From Trichostrongylus colubriformis (taxonomy: Eukaryota > Nematoda > Chromadorea > Rhabditida > Trichostrongylidae): a stretch of 64,000 nucleotides of DNA. Each line of letters opens with the position of its first letter. The stretch's first letter is position 1. Below the pieces are notes generated by a model. It did no database searches, had not been told where the DNA came from, and was given only the letters and a program-made list of their open reading frames with translations. The position numbers were made by a program, and so were the translations under genes. The stretch spans positions 25,745,274 through 25,809,273 of the forward strand of contig OZ022257.1 in NCBI GenBank assembly GCA_963978905.1. The letters run 5' to 3'. Positions 12,376-24,657 of the stretch are shown piece after piece.

Positions 12376-12929
12376 TCAAGATGTGACGATTCTGTAGGAC
12401 ATTCACCGACCTTCTACACTATGATTGGACAAAGGTCAAGCCCGCAGCGGTCAACCTCTTTGTGACGGCGGTGTGATGGTCTGCATTTGCTACAGTTCAA
12501 CATTGTCCATGGATTCTAATAAGAGCTAACGAGATGCATCGCAGGGTGCAGATCGCAAGCCCAGTATTGGCTACAAGGGGAAAACCTATGGTTCGCGCAT
12601 GGCTCCCTGTTGCGCTTACAACCTTGTAGAAGTGGAATAAGCGGAGCTACGAAACCCTACGGAATCTACAGTACTCATCTGACCTTTTCTTACCGATTAC
12701 CATTGCTTATAGCGTCTAAACAGCTTTTCTTCGGGAGTACCGCTTCAAACCCAACAAATTGCCGAAGCAACCCTCAACGAATTTATTGCCTCCAGTTCTC
12801 CACTGTTCTGAGCAACCGGAATGTGCAAGAGTACATTTTGTTGAATTAAATCTTGTGATTCATGTGGCTGTTATCTCGACTGATATATTCTGTTTGAGCT
12901 GAGTGCGCATTTGAAATGAGGAGTCAAGG

Positions 12930-12965
12930 ACCGCGAGAACTTTCCCAACGACCTAATAAATATTT
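12930..12965 (-). repeat. Solitary mariner-type terminus
   Basis: On the minus strand the sequence TTAGGTCGTTGGGAAAGTTC follows TA and has the form of a mariner terminal inverted repeat. A partner end was not found. The flanking 12.4-13.5 kb holds no other recognisable feature. Confidence 0.4.
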
Positions 12966-13513
12966 GTGCGCTTCTTTCTACGGTAGAAGAGCAGATTTGG
13001 GTCATAAAAGGGGAACTTAGTATAACAATTTGGGCTATAAATAACAGTTCAAGCAAAATGCATTTGTAGAGAATACTGAAACCGAGAGCGGCGGGAGAGC
13101 CGGCAGGATGGCAGGGTGCTTTGTGAAGTGTCATCGCGCCGCCATACGACACCGTCATAAGGGCCAACGAAATGGACGCCGTTATGTATGCCAGCTGACT
13201 CAGTTTTTTTTCAGCCGCAGTGTTATACCTGTGATTCCAGACGGTCAATGTAAGATCCTGGAGATGACGATGATTTCAGCTCTGAGGGCGAGCCACCTAT
13301 CATGTCCCAAGCATTTGTATCACTCATTCTGAAATTCTGTGAATAAATTTCGGAACAAGTTTAAATAGATCGCAATCACAATCGATCGAAGTGCAAATTA
13401 GACGATTACCTCGTGAAATCCAGGATATATCTATGAGGCGAAGTGCATGCTGGAATACACAGTTTACGATAATTCTTGTGAGTCGTCTCACCCCAGTTGT
13501 TGAGACTTCTCAA

Positions 13514-13969
13514 AGACGATGGAAGGGGGTAATTTTGGCCTACGGTAGAACAGACGTAGTGTGGACGAGTTCAAGTGGCCGCCACTGCACAAACTCGCCA
13601 ATTGTACGTCTTGGCATCGTGTCAAGAGGAAATGTTTCTTTTATGAATTTGTTTTTTTCTTTTGCTTTTTCCTTTTTTCTTTCTTATATGGTTTCTAGAT
13701 GTTCTTCCATGGATAATGATGTAGTTGGGAATGGCTACTGCACTGCTCTGGGAGTCAGGTGCTACAACTAACGTTGGCCCACGGCCCGTCTCCTACAGCG
13801 GACAACTCGGAAAGGAATGCGTGGATGCGAATGGGATGGATTACACACGGCAGCGTCGCGCTTTTGTATCCGGGTTTTTTCACCAATTATCGCTCCTGAC
13901 CTTCAGTGTTCGTTACAAAATGCTCATTTCTTTGCATCTTCCTCTTGTTTCAGACCCCTTCCGGTTCCT
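13514..13969 (+). mobile_element. MITE, family F3, copy 1
   Basis: 456 bp beginning AGACGATGGAAGGGGGTAAT and ending CCCTTCCGGTTCCT, the ends being imperfect inverted repeats. Flanking 4-mers are TCAA on the left and TTGA on the right. It is related along its whole length to inverted copies at 43387-43842 and 45900-46370; shared blocks include GACGAGTTCAAGTGGCCGCC-like and AGATGCAAAGAAATGAGCA-like strings. No transposase is encoded. Confidence 0.8.
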
Positions 13970-13974
13970 TTGAA

Positions 13975-15315
13975 GGAATCAGATTTCTCGATGCAGTCCA
14001 CACATATTGTCGCAAGGATTTGGATTGAGCAAAGGAATAAGCTTCTGTGAACGTGACTGAAGAAATAGAGATAAATTCGGAAACGGAACTTAAACGATCC
14101 AATTCTGCGTCCCTTAACAAGGTCATAGAAAAGGGATGGCAGATCATTCTTGTAGATAAAAAATTCTTCTCCATTCAAGTCGTACGAATGCAGAAAGAAT
14201 AAAGAAAAAGAAAAGGTGAAATCCTCAAAAAAGTGTTTTGGGAAAGTAGGCGGAGGCTGATGCAGTACAGCATGAAAGTGGATTCATGGGAAATTGCGGA
14301 AATGAAAGGGTAGGTATCGGAAGTCATTAAAAGTGAAGTACGTCATGGATATCTTCGTGAATGATGAAAAAGCTATATTTTTGACGGCAAAAATGTAGCT
14401 CCGAAGATAAAGCTGAAAATATGCAAGAATAGAGATTACGGTATTGTGGACGTAAAGAATCAACATCGCCTACTATCGCCTACCGATGAACTAACTGGAT
14501 GGCATTACGATCATTTCATTGGTAGACTCCAAATACAAAGTGGAACTGCAGTGAATAAAAGAAAAAAGGTGCAGAATTGCGCGGAGGCGCCCAGCATCCC
14601 TGGTTTCCGTGGGCCAGTTTGCGGCAAGTTTGATTATGGGTTGGCGGTCACCTCTACTTGTGATACGTGGCAGTAATACAGCACAAGGAAAAATAAGCCC
14701 ACCCTCAGAAAATCTACTGCGCCGTAGGGTCTTACTGAGGAGCGTAGATTATGCCCACTTCTTGGACCCTTTTAACTGAACAAACGTCCAAACTCTCCGT
14801 TACTGCTTTCAACAGAAGGTGTAGTAGGCGTTTTATCACCATGTTGGCAGGTGAGTACAAGAAGAGCAGTCACTAACAATAAGTAGCAGCGTCAATTGCA
14901 GCAGACCCTAATGAACGCATGGCGTTGGAAAAGGCAATTTCAAACATATCGCGCCTCTACTAGTCGTTTTGGCATATTTTTCCCAAGAAAACAAAAGTAG
15001 AAGTATAGGAGATTATGGCGTCCTGCGGTTGAGCCATCAATGTCGCCAACACTCTCAAAGTATCCATGCATTGAAATCAGGGCTGGAGCCTATTTTTCAC
15101 GAGTTTATGACACCAAGGCTCTCAGCCCATTTCAGGCGACATTAGGCAAATGGTAAGAGGCGAATCGGAGTGGATTTGCTTGATGGACCGTCGCATTTTA
15201 TAAGCGGACCCCTAAAGGAACTACGGAGGTTTTACATTTCAGCTTGATATTGGTGGTTACGGACTTCTGGAACCAATCCCCAGGAAGCAGGCACTTTTAA
15301 GTTTTGACTTGGCGC
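13975..15315. other. No recognisable gene
   Basis: Short ORFs on both strands without recognisable domains. It lies between two MITE insertions. Confidence 0.4.
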
Positions 15316-15319
15316 TTAA

Positions 15320-16401
15320 AGGAATGGTCCACGGGAAAATTATCAGGCAACCGAAAAAGTCCGTGCGGTTTTTTTCTAGATGATATTTCTATGCAATGTT
15401 TCTCTGAATTTCGCTGAAAGTTTGCCCAGATGGGTTACTTGGGGTGCTGAACACGAGTATGATATCCGTTTTTATGCTGGTGTCAATTTGGTGCAATTGC
15501 ACCAAATTGGTGCTGCAACTCGTTTCCACCAAAATCGCTGAAACTTTGCCCAGGTGGGTAATTGGGAAAACGGATGTCTTATTCGTCATCAGCACCCCGT
15601 ATAACCTCCCTGGGCAGAATTTCAGCGATTTCGGTGAAAACGAGTTGTTGCACCAACATGGTGCAAATTTCACCATGTTGGTGAAACAACTCGTTTTCAC
15701 AAAAATCGCTGAAACTGTGCCCCAAAACGGCGCTTCCGCTAAAAACCAATGTCATATCCGTGACCATCATCTTGGATAGCTCCTAGATGACCTTTTCAAA
15801 CAAAGTTGATGAAGAACAGTTGTAGCATCAATCTGAGGCAATTGCACCAAACTGGCATCAGCATCGAAAATGGATGTCATGTTCGTGATCAGCAACCCAC
15901 ATAACCTCTCTGGGCAGAGTTTCAGCGAAATTCAGCTATACATTGCATGGAAATATCAATTAGAAAAAACCACACGAACTGTTTTGGTTGCCTAATAGTT
16001 TCTCTGTTACCCATATATTTATGTTGTATTTGCCTAATAAGGGCCGCATGCAAAGTTTCACGCGAAAAAGTGAGAATCCGGCTGAGTACAGCTCCCTAAA
16101 TACTTGGCCATATAGGAGGGACCTCCAGGTGATGCCCAGTCCCGTCGTCCGCCGCGGTTGGAAACAGAGAGTGGGACTGCTTACGTAATTTTCTGTTCCT
16201 ACAATGCGTTTCCGACCGAGACGAACCACAGGGTGGGCCTTCGCTCGGAGGCCCGCTCACCCGACCGGCCGAGACTGTGTGATGCGGTATCATAACCGGA
16301 TTTACATTTTTCGCGTGAAACTTTGCATGCTGCCCACATCGGGCAAAGACAACATAAATGTATAGGCTACATAGAAATCCATTCTTCCGTGGACGATTCC
16401 T
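15320..16401. mobile_element. Palindromic MITE, family F1, copy 2 (interrupted)
   Basis: The left end AGGAATGGTCCACGGGAAAA starts after TTAA (15316-15319). The right end CCGTGGACGATTCCT stops before TCAA (16402-16405). The F1 body resumes at about 15998 with a CCCATA...TATGTTGTATTTGCC block. Everything between 15343 and 15995 is a second element inserted near the left end. The body is more diverged from copy 1 than copies 1 and 3 are from each other, so this is an older copy. Confidence 0.8.
15343..15995. mobile_element. Nested palindromic mariner-type MITE
   Basis: The ends are TCAGGCAACCGAAAAAGT at the left and an inverse GGTTGCCTAA at the right, each next to TA, the mariner/Tc target. The arms extend for about 100 bp (a CCGTGCGGTTTTTT-like block, then ATGCAATGTTTC and GCTGAATTTCGCTGAAA-like blocks). 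Inside there are several partial repeats of a GCTGAAACTTTGCCCAGG motif and inverted GGTGCAATTGCACC and CACCAACATGGTG palindromes. It sits inside an F1 MITE, so it inserted later. Related, more decayed sequence lies at 22440-23220. Confidence 0.7.
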
Positions 16402-16405
16402 TCAA

Positions 16406-16869
16406 AGGCACACCACGCGATAATCCAATTAGTGGCTTAATTCGTAGAGCGAGTAGGTCCTCGGATGACTGCTCAAACTGCATCCTTGTTGCGGCTGCAC
16501 GGCGCACCCTCATGGCGTTGTGCCTGCCTGAGCAAAACCGAGCCACGCCCACCCAGCTGAACCACACACGGCCTTAGACGAAGAAATTTCCAACGTGGCG
16601 CTCACATGGAAAATGAAACTTGCTTCAGGAGATGATAATTGTATGAAACAGTCATTTCGTTGTCGAAGGCAGCTTCCACGTTGGAAATATGTTCGTTTAA
16701 GGCCGGGTGTGGTCCAGCTGGGTGGGCGTGGCTCGGTTTTGTTCAAGCAGGCACAACACCGTGAGGGTGCGCCGTGAAACCGCAACAAGGGTGCAGTTTG
16801 AGCAGTTATCCAAGGACCTACTCACCCCACGAAAGCAAGCCACTAATTGGATTATCGCGTGGTGTGCCT
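16406..16869. mobile_element. Palindromic MITE, family F2
   Basis: 464 bp with ends AGGCACACCACGCGATAATC and the inverse GATTATCGCGTGGTGTGCCT. It is flanked by TCAA (16402-16405, shared with the end of the F1 copy) and TTAA (16870-16873). The two arms match over about 200 bp each, including CAACAAGGGTGCAGTTTGAG-type and CCACGCCCACCCAGCTG blocks. No coding capacity. Sharing the junction 4-mer with the neighbouring F1 copy implies that one inserted at the target site of the other. Confidence 0.85.
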
Positions 16870-16874
16870 TTAAG

Positions 16875-18860
16875 GCTCACACCTTCAGATGAGATTCATG
16901 CTAATCATGAGAGGAGCTTAAATCAGAGCAAATGGCCCTATTGAAAGTCGAGCCATGAAATAAGCATTTGATAAATGACAAGACTCGATAAGAGGCACTG
17001 ATACTTTCGATTGCTCCTCTTGATAACATGGGGGTCCATAGAAAGATATATTTCTTTTGAATAAATTCGTCAGGGGCGGGGGGTGGTGTAGTGACAGGTG
17101 GCGCGCATCCCACTCTCATGGTGATCAAATCCCGCATCAACGGCGGGCCAGGCCAACCAAGCCTTCCATCCCTCCGGGGTCTGTAAATTGGTACCAGACT
17201 CGTCTGGGAGGATAAAAGCACTGACTTGTACATCGGCTCGCCACCGCAAGTCATTGTATAGGCCACATCACATTCACCAGCCATCACGATTCTGAATGGA
17301 ACTAGAATGTGCGGCGCATCCCACAGAAGGGATTGATTAACGCCAAAAAACTTTATCCTTTGTCCTGAATTCGTCAGGCCCATCTTTCATTGTTCCACAG
17401 CACAGGTGACTTCTTTGTTGACATCTCACTAACAAGTAAAGGATGCCTTGCCATAGGACTAGTCATTCTCTATGAGACATACGCTACACTACGCGATCCT
17501 GGATGTTGATTTCAAATATGCTTTCAAAATCTGCCCGACAGTTTTCATAGTAGATGTATAGACGCTCTTTTTCATCCCCAGTCTGTCGTGGAGTCGAATT
17601 ACCTTCTAGGACTAGTGTGAGACCAACAGAAATTTTGACTGAAATTCGGAAAAATTAGTGGACAATTGGATGGCACCACATTTGACAAAGAAAAGTCACT
17701 GACCTCTGCCGTGAAATTACCTTTTGGCGCTTGTTCTATGTATTTGCTGCTATAGCGTCTGTATTATTGACGTCACGTTTTGTTATAGTTGATGGTTTAT
17801 TTCGCCGAGAAGGGAAAACACTAATAATTATTCCATGGTCACATTACTTTCCCGAAAACGGGCAAAAAGCGATTTAGCTACTGATTCACACCCAGGAGTT
17901 ATACAACCCTCTTGACACGGGTACCATAATCATTTCTTTCAGCGACTTCTGATTCACGCGTTACGCGCTTATTGGTAGCCCTTACTACAAGCTGGATCAC
18001 CAAGTTCTCTACAACTTTGTAGGTAAAGATATTTCGGCAAACTGAGAGCGTATGTCGTGAATATTTGACATTCTCAAGGGTGTTTTTCATGCATAAAAAA
18101 CGGAAGCCACCATGAGCGCAAAAAAGTTTCAACGAGACTTTTCACAACCTTCATCTGCAAAAAGACACTCCCGGTCGCAAACGGAAACCACGGCTTCGCG
18201 CAGGTGCCTCACTTTGTTTTGGTGCCAGTTTCGTCAATATTTCCATGTGGCTATACAGCGAAGATTGTTCTATGGACTGTAGAATCTCTCCAAGAGCAAT
18301 GTCCCAGTAGTTTTTACGGTCGGTATGCAAACCCAGGGGTAATCATACGGTGAACAGATAATGGACAGAGGATATTTTTGATCTTTCTGTACTTTCTGTC
18401 CAGACGACTTTACTTAGCCTTCAAACCGTGCAGTAAACACTTGCCCACCCAAAACTTTTTTTCGGGTGACATGAAACTTTTATTGTGAGGGCTGAACCTG
18501 CCAGGGAACGTCCCCAGAAATGGTGAACTACATATTTGTCAGTCATTGTGCCATTGTAAAACTGGTTTATATTCTAGCACCAGTACTAAACAGAAACTAG
18601 ATTTTTGTACAACTACGAGTTAGTGCCACACACAATCCCAAACGAAGTATCAGCTGTAGAGATAAGTAGATGTCCTGCCAACCTACAATTACTTCGAAGA
18701 AAATGGTGACTTTCTAGATGGTGCAAGCAACTGTTCGAAAATCACGGCGCCCCATACGCCTATGGAAAAGCTCCGGTGGTGCACATCAAATGTCCGGATT
18801 TGAGAAATATCACTGCACCAACTACTTTCAAAAAAAAATATAGAAAATGAAAACTCTACG
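16875..18860. other. No supported gene
   Basis: A 160-codon minus-strand open frame at 16901-17383 has no recognisable domain and an unusual proline-rich patch, and may be retroelement 3' sequence. The remainder up to the assembly gap shows nothing I can identify. Confidence 0.35.
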
Positions 18861-19060
18861 NNNNNNNNNNNNNNNNNNNNNNNNNNNNNNNNNNNNNNNN
18901 NNNNNNNNNNNNNNNNNNNNNNNNNNNNNNNNNNNNNNNNNNNNNNNNNNNNNNNNNNNNNNNNNNNNNNNNNNNNNNNNNNNNNNNNNNNNNNNNNNNN
19001 NNNNNNNNNNNNNNNNNNNNNNNNNNNNNNNNNNNNNNNNNNNNNNNNNNNNNNNNNNNN
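18861..19060. other. Assembly gap (200 N)
   Basis: Exactly 200 undetermined bases. The round length suggests a scaffold gap of nominal size, so the true distance is unknown. Confidence 0.98.
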
Positions 19061-19160
19061 CGATGCCGATATTGGCCAACCGGCTCAACACGTTATACGT
19101 GTGAGTGCTGATAAGCTATGGTAAATATACCATTCAGAAAGCTGAGTTAGGGTGAAGGTG

Positions 19161-19233
19161 GTGTCGGTAGTGTAATGGATTAGCACATATCCCCGGAAAG
19201 GATAAAGTGCGGGTTCGAGTCCCGTCCGCCACC
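19161..19233 (+). tRNA. tRNA-like gene, anticodon position GGA, identity uncertain
   Basis: The segment folds as a cloverleaf. The acceptor GTGTCGG pairs with CCGCCAC with one mismatch, the D stem is GTG/CAC, and the anticodon stem is a perfect TATCC/GGATA around a 7-nt loop CCGGAAA. The T arm is GCGGG-TTCGAGT-CCCGT. The A box (TAGTGTAATGG) and B box (GGTTCGAGTCC) fit RNA polymerase III promoters, and a TTTT run follows within 10 nt. The anticodon by position is GGA (serine). However, base 33 is C rather than the near-universal T, and the long variable arm of serine tRNAs is absent. It may therefore be a pseudogene or a tRNA-derived repeat despite its good overall fold. Confidence 0.6.
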
Positions 19234-19239
19234 GAAGCT

Positions 19240-22200
19240 TTTGCCCATAACTCAGCATCCTTGTATTAACTTGAAGTGTTTTGCGTTGTGTAATTTAAAG
19301 TGTAATGGCGCATGTGTAACATTACAAGCAATGAATTTGTTCTGTCGAAAAATTGTGGCTTGACCGGTCGTGCAACACCAAGTGTTGCACGTGATCATTC
19401 GGAAACGGTTATGCCTGCAGTGCCTTGTGTTGCATCAGGTACGTTTTTTTATATCAGCTCAATGTGATTAAAGGCGAGTGTTTATGTAGACAGGATCAAA
19501 TCTGGTGAGTCTCGGATGGACAGTGCATCAGCAAAGATTATGGCATATCAATACAGTATTTGAATGGTACCGCTTTAGGACGCGTAAAAGTTATGATGGA
19601 GAAGGAAATCAGCGTTAGGCTCACAGTTCGTTCATCACAATTAGTTGGGCAAAAACAGCAAGGCTGTTTAATAGGAGGCGATAGGAAGTGATAAATCTAT
19701 TTAATAGACCGGTAGGATCTGTTTGATGAAATCGAACTGCTAGTTGTGAGGCCAGGTTATTACATCAAAAATATGACGATGTGCACTTCATGACATCTCA
19801 GTTTATTAGTGTGGTAGTATCCTCGTGAGTACACCGTCGGTGTGGACAAACGTTAAAAAAGCTAAAACGGGGGCTCGCTCGAAGCAGGACAACTAGCATA
19901 TTTCTAGAATAAAATATCAGATTCAACTATCGCATATTATTTCTAAAGAACATCGAGGTTGTTGCTTCACAGTGGGGCTGCTCAACCCCTTTGTCTACAG
20001 CAGTTTGAGAACGGATCAATACTTTCGAATAAATTTCAAAAATTAATAGAATATGTAAATCTGTTGAATATGGGCTCATTCACAGTGAATACTCTGAGAA
20101 ATATCCAATCCAATACTTCTTGAAAAGAATAGTCCACATATGACAAAGTGAAGCTTGAAACCATAAAAATTGCAATAGCTTCATGTTCCTGAGCCACGAA
20201 TATTTGAGAAATTGTTCTCAGATGCAAGTCGTAGTCCGAACCTCCCCCGAGAAACAGCTGCAACATCTGCATTGCAAAATGGACGGCTGCTGCTGAGGGC
20301 AATTTGACCTGATCCGTTGTAAACCTCGCATGAAGTCCGCGGTTTCCACTACGAAATTGCGTTATCATATCGTGTATGAATGTATATCATGTATTGCATT
20401 CAACACTTCGTTTCTTGTTGGCATGAAAGGCAGGGTGTGCAGCTGTTTGAGATGTTCATTGTAGCTTGTTCTCTTCAGGATAAGCATAGAGTACGTCATT
20501 AATCCACGGTCAAAACAAATTCGAATTTTATAGCAAGGCAGTGGCCCATGAGGACGTCGTAAAGTGTTATCGTTCTGCTAGGGGATAGTGCCGTTTATAA
20601 GACGGTTAGCTTACTGAGCTCCTTCATGTTGTTACGAACTGCTGAATTGTAGATTCCCTGGTAGAAAAGCTGCAGATTTGGTAGCAGTGTCACCTTTAGC
20701 ATCACTCAGTTACGGAACCGTTGGTAGACTAATTGTGAGGATAAAACGGTGCACCCACGTACTGTCAAATATCACGCAGTATCGAGAAGGGCACTATCGC
20801 TGGCTTGGTCAGAGTAGAACATTATGCCAGAGATAGCTAACTATTCTATGTATCGCATCGTCCGCGAAATGGGAAAGCTTGCACTTTAGACAGGCTTAGG
20901 ATTTAAATAGTGGCTGCTAAATTGCCGTATGATGAATCTTCAGACAGACAGCTGGACATTCAATTGTATCATTCCGCTGTGCCAACGAAGTTGTAATGTG
21001 GGGCCTTTGCTTAACGCCCTGACGTTCCGACCAAATAGTATTCCTCAAAGCCCAAATGTCACTGCAGAATGGAAATACGAATGTTAGCGGAAACTCCGAG
21101 GAAATGAGATGTTCAGAATAATTTTTGGAGAGAGCGTATGCATAACAGCAGATCATCTCCTTGACCATCTATAACACTTTCGCCATTTCGCTCTATTGGC
21201 AACATGCTCCGATTGCACATGAGTGCAAGCGAGCAATATCTCCTCACATACAAGCGTATGACCTGTGAAAAGTTAATCGCTCCATGTAATTGATAGCCGA
21301 ATCCCTGTATGCAAGCGCAATCGCTTTGTAAATTCTGAGGGTCATGGTATCTATGGCATTAACAGCTCTTGTAGGTTTTTCATAGAGAGCCACAAGTGCT
21401 AAATTTACCGAAATCGCATACGAGTTGGCATTGTGGCTGCATAAAAATATCACAGCCGTAGAAGCTCTCACATCTGCCATTAACTCGCAGGATAGCCATA
21501 ATCAGGGCACTCCAGAATTCGAGGATTCCTCGACAGGGGGGGGGTCGCACTTGGCCATAAAGGAGGGGGGGTCGCACCTGTAGCTAAGCGATACTTTCAT
21601 GGGATTTCCTCTAGCCCTTCGTACAATCGATATCTCCCCCACATACACGAAAAGAGCCCATAATACAGCAGCAGCGTGTGTGAATATATCGTCTACCAAT
21701 AAGTACTGGCACTCGCTGTCCTGCACGGCAAAATAAGTAAAATGTGTCCACACAAAGTTATGCCCTATCTGTTGCGTGCGGGCTTATTGACTATGCGTCA
21801 CTAGGCTTATTGACTTCTTAGTTACTTGCTATTTGCGGTTATATCATTGTTGGGTATATGTGAGCATGTCATTTCAATGTAATCTTTTCATAAGTATTCT
21901 CGGTGAATCATACCAAACTCTCTTATTTCAGATCAGAGATGATCATCAGCTTGCCTTTTTTCATTGCTACTCTTTCTGTTGCGATCCGGCGGAGACCAAA
22001 CACTTAGAAAAGAGGTACTTTCTGTCAAAATCAGTTTTCCTGTAAGTCTCACAAAATCTCACAGTAGGTGACCATACATAGAGCAGTTCGGTCTCATATT
22101 TGCTCGGAAGGTGCTCCGTGAGAACCTTTGACATTAATGAAGGATGCTGAGTGAGAATGCACAAGTGTACCTCATCCCCTAATCCCCCTCAGCGTGTTGT

Positions 22201-22430
22201 CGAAGTAATAGGATCCGTCGTGGTGTGGTAAAAGGCAGTATTACAGTACGCGGGGTGGGTAAAAAGTGATACAAATGAAAATTTTCGCACCTGTAGTGCG
22301 AACTATTTGCACCTATAGTGCGAAGCAAGGTACGAAAATTAAAAGTTATGTGACGGTCAAAATCTGCGTCAACCGTGAGTAAGGTCATGTAATCAGAAAA
22401 TAATCTGACTAAAAGAGGAAATTATAAGGG
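19240..22430. other. Mostly unassigned; small local repeats
   Basis: A perfect palindrome GTGCAACACCAAGTGTTGCAC lies near 19374. Two tandem copies of a GGGGGGGTCGCAC motif lie at 21534-21580, and two copies of a GCACCTNTAGTGCGAA unit at 22290-22326. Several 80-110-codon minus-strand frames between 20036 and 21577 have no recognisable domain; some could be exons but nothing in the sequence decides it. Confidence 0.35.
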
Positions 22431-22439
22431 CACTATTCG

Positions 22440-23220
22440 ACTACCCCGAACACCACGAGTTTCCACAACAAAAAAAATAGTTGTCGCATCGCAGATCACT
22501 GAAATATGAGATCCGTTTGAGGCGTTGACGTCCTTCAGGGCTATCACAAGGAGCGAGACAGTGTGCAAGTTGATATAAAATAATTTTTGTTGAAATTTTG
22601 CCAATAGCAGTTATGTATGCCGGTTTGCTCACGAATATGACAGCCGTTTTTGCTTTTGGCAACTTGGTGAATTGCGTCAAAATGGTGCAGCACTTTGCCC
22701 ACCAAAATCCCTGAAGCTTGGTCTATAGTGAGTATTTGGGGTGCTGATCAGGAACCTGGCGTTCGTTCGAGGCGCTGATATTGGATGCCATATTCATCGG
22801 TGCTAGTGTATAACAGTCGCGCATCACAGTCAAGTCTTGGAGGTGGGAACCTTCTTTTTAGGCTCTGGCGAATAAATGTATACCCTTCAATGTGCCAATT
22901 GATTGCAGGATTGTTTGTATTAGGTGAAAAGTGACAGTGGAAAACTACGCTTCCCAGCTACAGACTAACTACTTCATCACATGAACGAGGCTGGCGCCAT
23001 CTTCAGTTAGACGGCTAAAGACGAGTGCCATATTCGTGACCGCGCTGGATAGCCCCTAGATGACGATGTTAAACGAAATTTATCTGAAAAAGTTGTTGCA
23101 CTAACGTGGTACAGTCTCACCAAATCGGCGCTAACGCTAGAAACGGATATCGTACTTGTGGTCAGCACCACAGATAACCTTCATAGGCTAAGGTCTCAAC
23201 GAGAATTATTTTTTGACCAA
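22440..23220. repeat. Decayed relative of the 15.3-16.0 kb mariner-type MITE
   Basis: Scattered blocks match the interior of the nested element at 15343-15995, including CACTTTGCCCACCAAAATC, GGGGTGCTGATCAGG, ATGGCCCCTAGATGA-like and CGGATATCGTACTTGTGGTC. Ends could not be placed, so only a diverged copy is claimed. Confidence 0.5.
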
Positions 23221-23224
23221 CTCG

Positions 23225-24650
23225 TCGTGTCTGGGCTAGTGATAGCTGAATGATGCATATTTAATGAATATCCCCCTATCATAATGAATAGTGCCAAAAA
23301 AAAAAGAAATCGAATGTCGTCAAAAGGAACAAATCGTGGACTCAAGACATGTTCGGATGTGTCATGAACAAAGCTTCTTGAACTAGTTCACGGATTTTGT
23401 GAGTATCTCTAATGTACGTAAATATCTCTCATACTTGTATGTTTTGGTTGGGACATTTACAGATAATAAGTATAACATGAGCATCATGTGGATATGTGGT
23501 TTGTTCCTGTAATTACTTGACTTTATTCAGGATTAATGCAGATTGTGGGCAGCACATGACCTCTTGATTTTCGTACCTCGCTATCGTTCGTTCGAACCAT
23601 AGGTGTGAAGGTTTGCAATATAAGTGCGAAACTTTTCATTCTTACCACTTTGTGCCCGCCCTGGTATTTTGGCTAATCAGCGAGCGGGACCATACCTGAG
23701 CAGCAACTCTTTCAACAAGAAGGAATTCCGGATGTCAGGAGTACTTGTATGTACCTCGGTTTTCACAGCCAACACGAACACCGTATAAGGGGCAAATCGT
23801 TCTACCAGTGCTCAACAGTCTTAAAAAAACTGCTGTTCGAACTGCTTCGCAATGTTCCCAAATCTGAGACCTCCACATTCCACGGGAGTGCGATGTCCCT
23901 TTCCTTACTCCTTTTCTTCTTATTTGTCAAAATGACCACAGTCATCTCAGTCATGGGATGTCGAGGCCTAGGTGCCCGCTGTTCCCTTCTCAGCTAGAGA
24001 TAACTGAAACGGGTTATTGGCTAGCTGCAAACGGCCAGCGAAGATCCAGTTCTCATCTTGTTTGCCTGCATCATGAGAGGTTTTACCATTCAAACTTCTC
24101 ATAGTTTTTGGATAGTTCGGTTCCAACTTATGGCTTCGATCCTCTCAACACACCGGATTCGAGCTTACGTCCCTCACGTTCCTTCTTTTTTCGTTTCTTT
24201 TTAGTGTTGCTAAACCGTTTATCACTGTACACTCAGCGATTTCCTGTGTCTCGAATCCAAGTTCTGAACAGCTGCAGTTGTAGTACTGCTGAAATTCTTC
24301 TCCCTTCGTTGAAAAGTTGAAAGGAACGATTCCTGAAAGATTTGGTGTCGTTTAAAAGCTATCAATAATCATCCATACAGTCGTGTCTTCTGCACCGGTT
24401 TTGTGACGCTCATGTGTCCAACATGTTATTAAGGTCTCATCTTCATAGGCCCGCGTTCTCGTACACCTTTCATACGCTCACTCCTTCGTCAAAATTGTAT
24501 TTGCCCGCACATACTGCAATGATATTAAAACGGCCTTCAAATTGAATCAATTCTCAAGGACTGTTGGCAACGCTTCAACCAGCTGCTCTGGAGGATGACG
24601 GGAAACGACTGAAGCCAGTTTCTATTATATTTATATAGCATAGGTACAGA
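23225..24650. other. No recognisable gene
   Basis: Short ORFs only, with no shared repeats noticed. Confidence 0.4.
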
Positions 24651-24657
24651 AACAAGG

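Noticed and set aside
11867..12465. ORFs of up to 176 codons on both strands at the F1 MITE
   Set aside because: The two strands give nearly the same peptides (FCVSHTFMLYLPNVGLMQNF-like) because the element is a palindrome. They are shadows, not genes.
16901..17383. 160-codon minus-strand ORF as a host gene
   Set aside because: No recognisable motif; the proline patch and low-complexity ends look non-coding, and no splice partners were seen.
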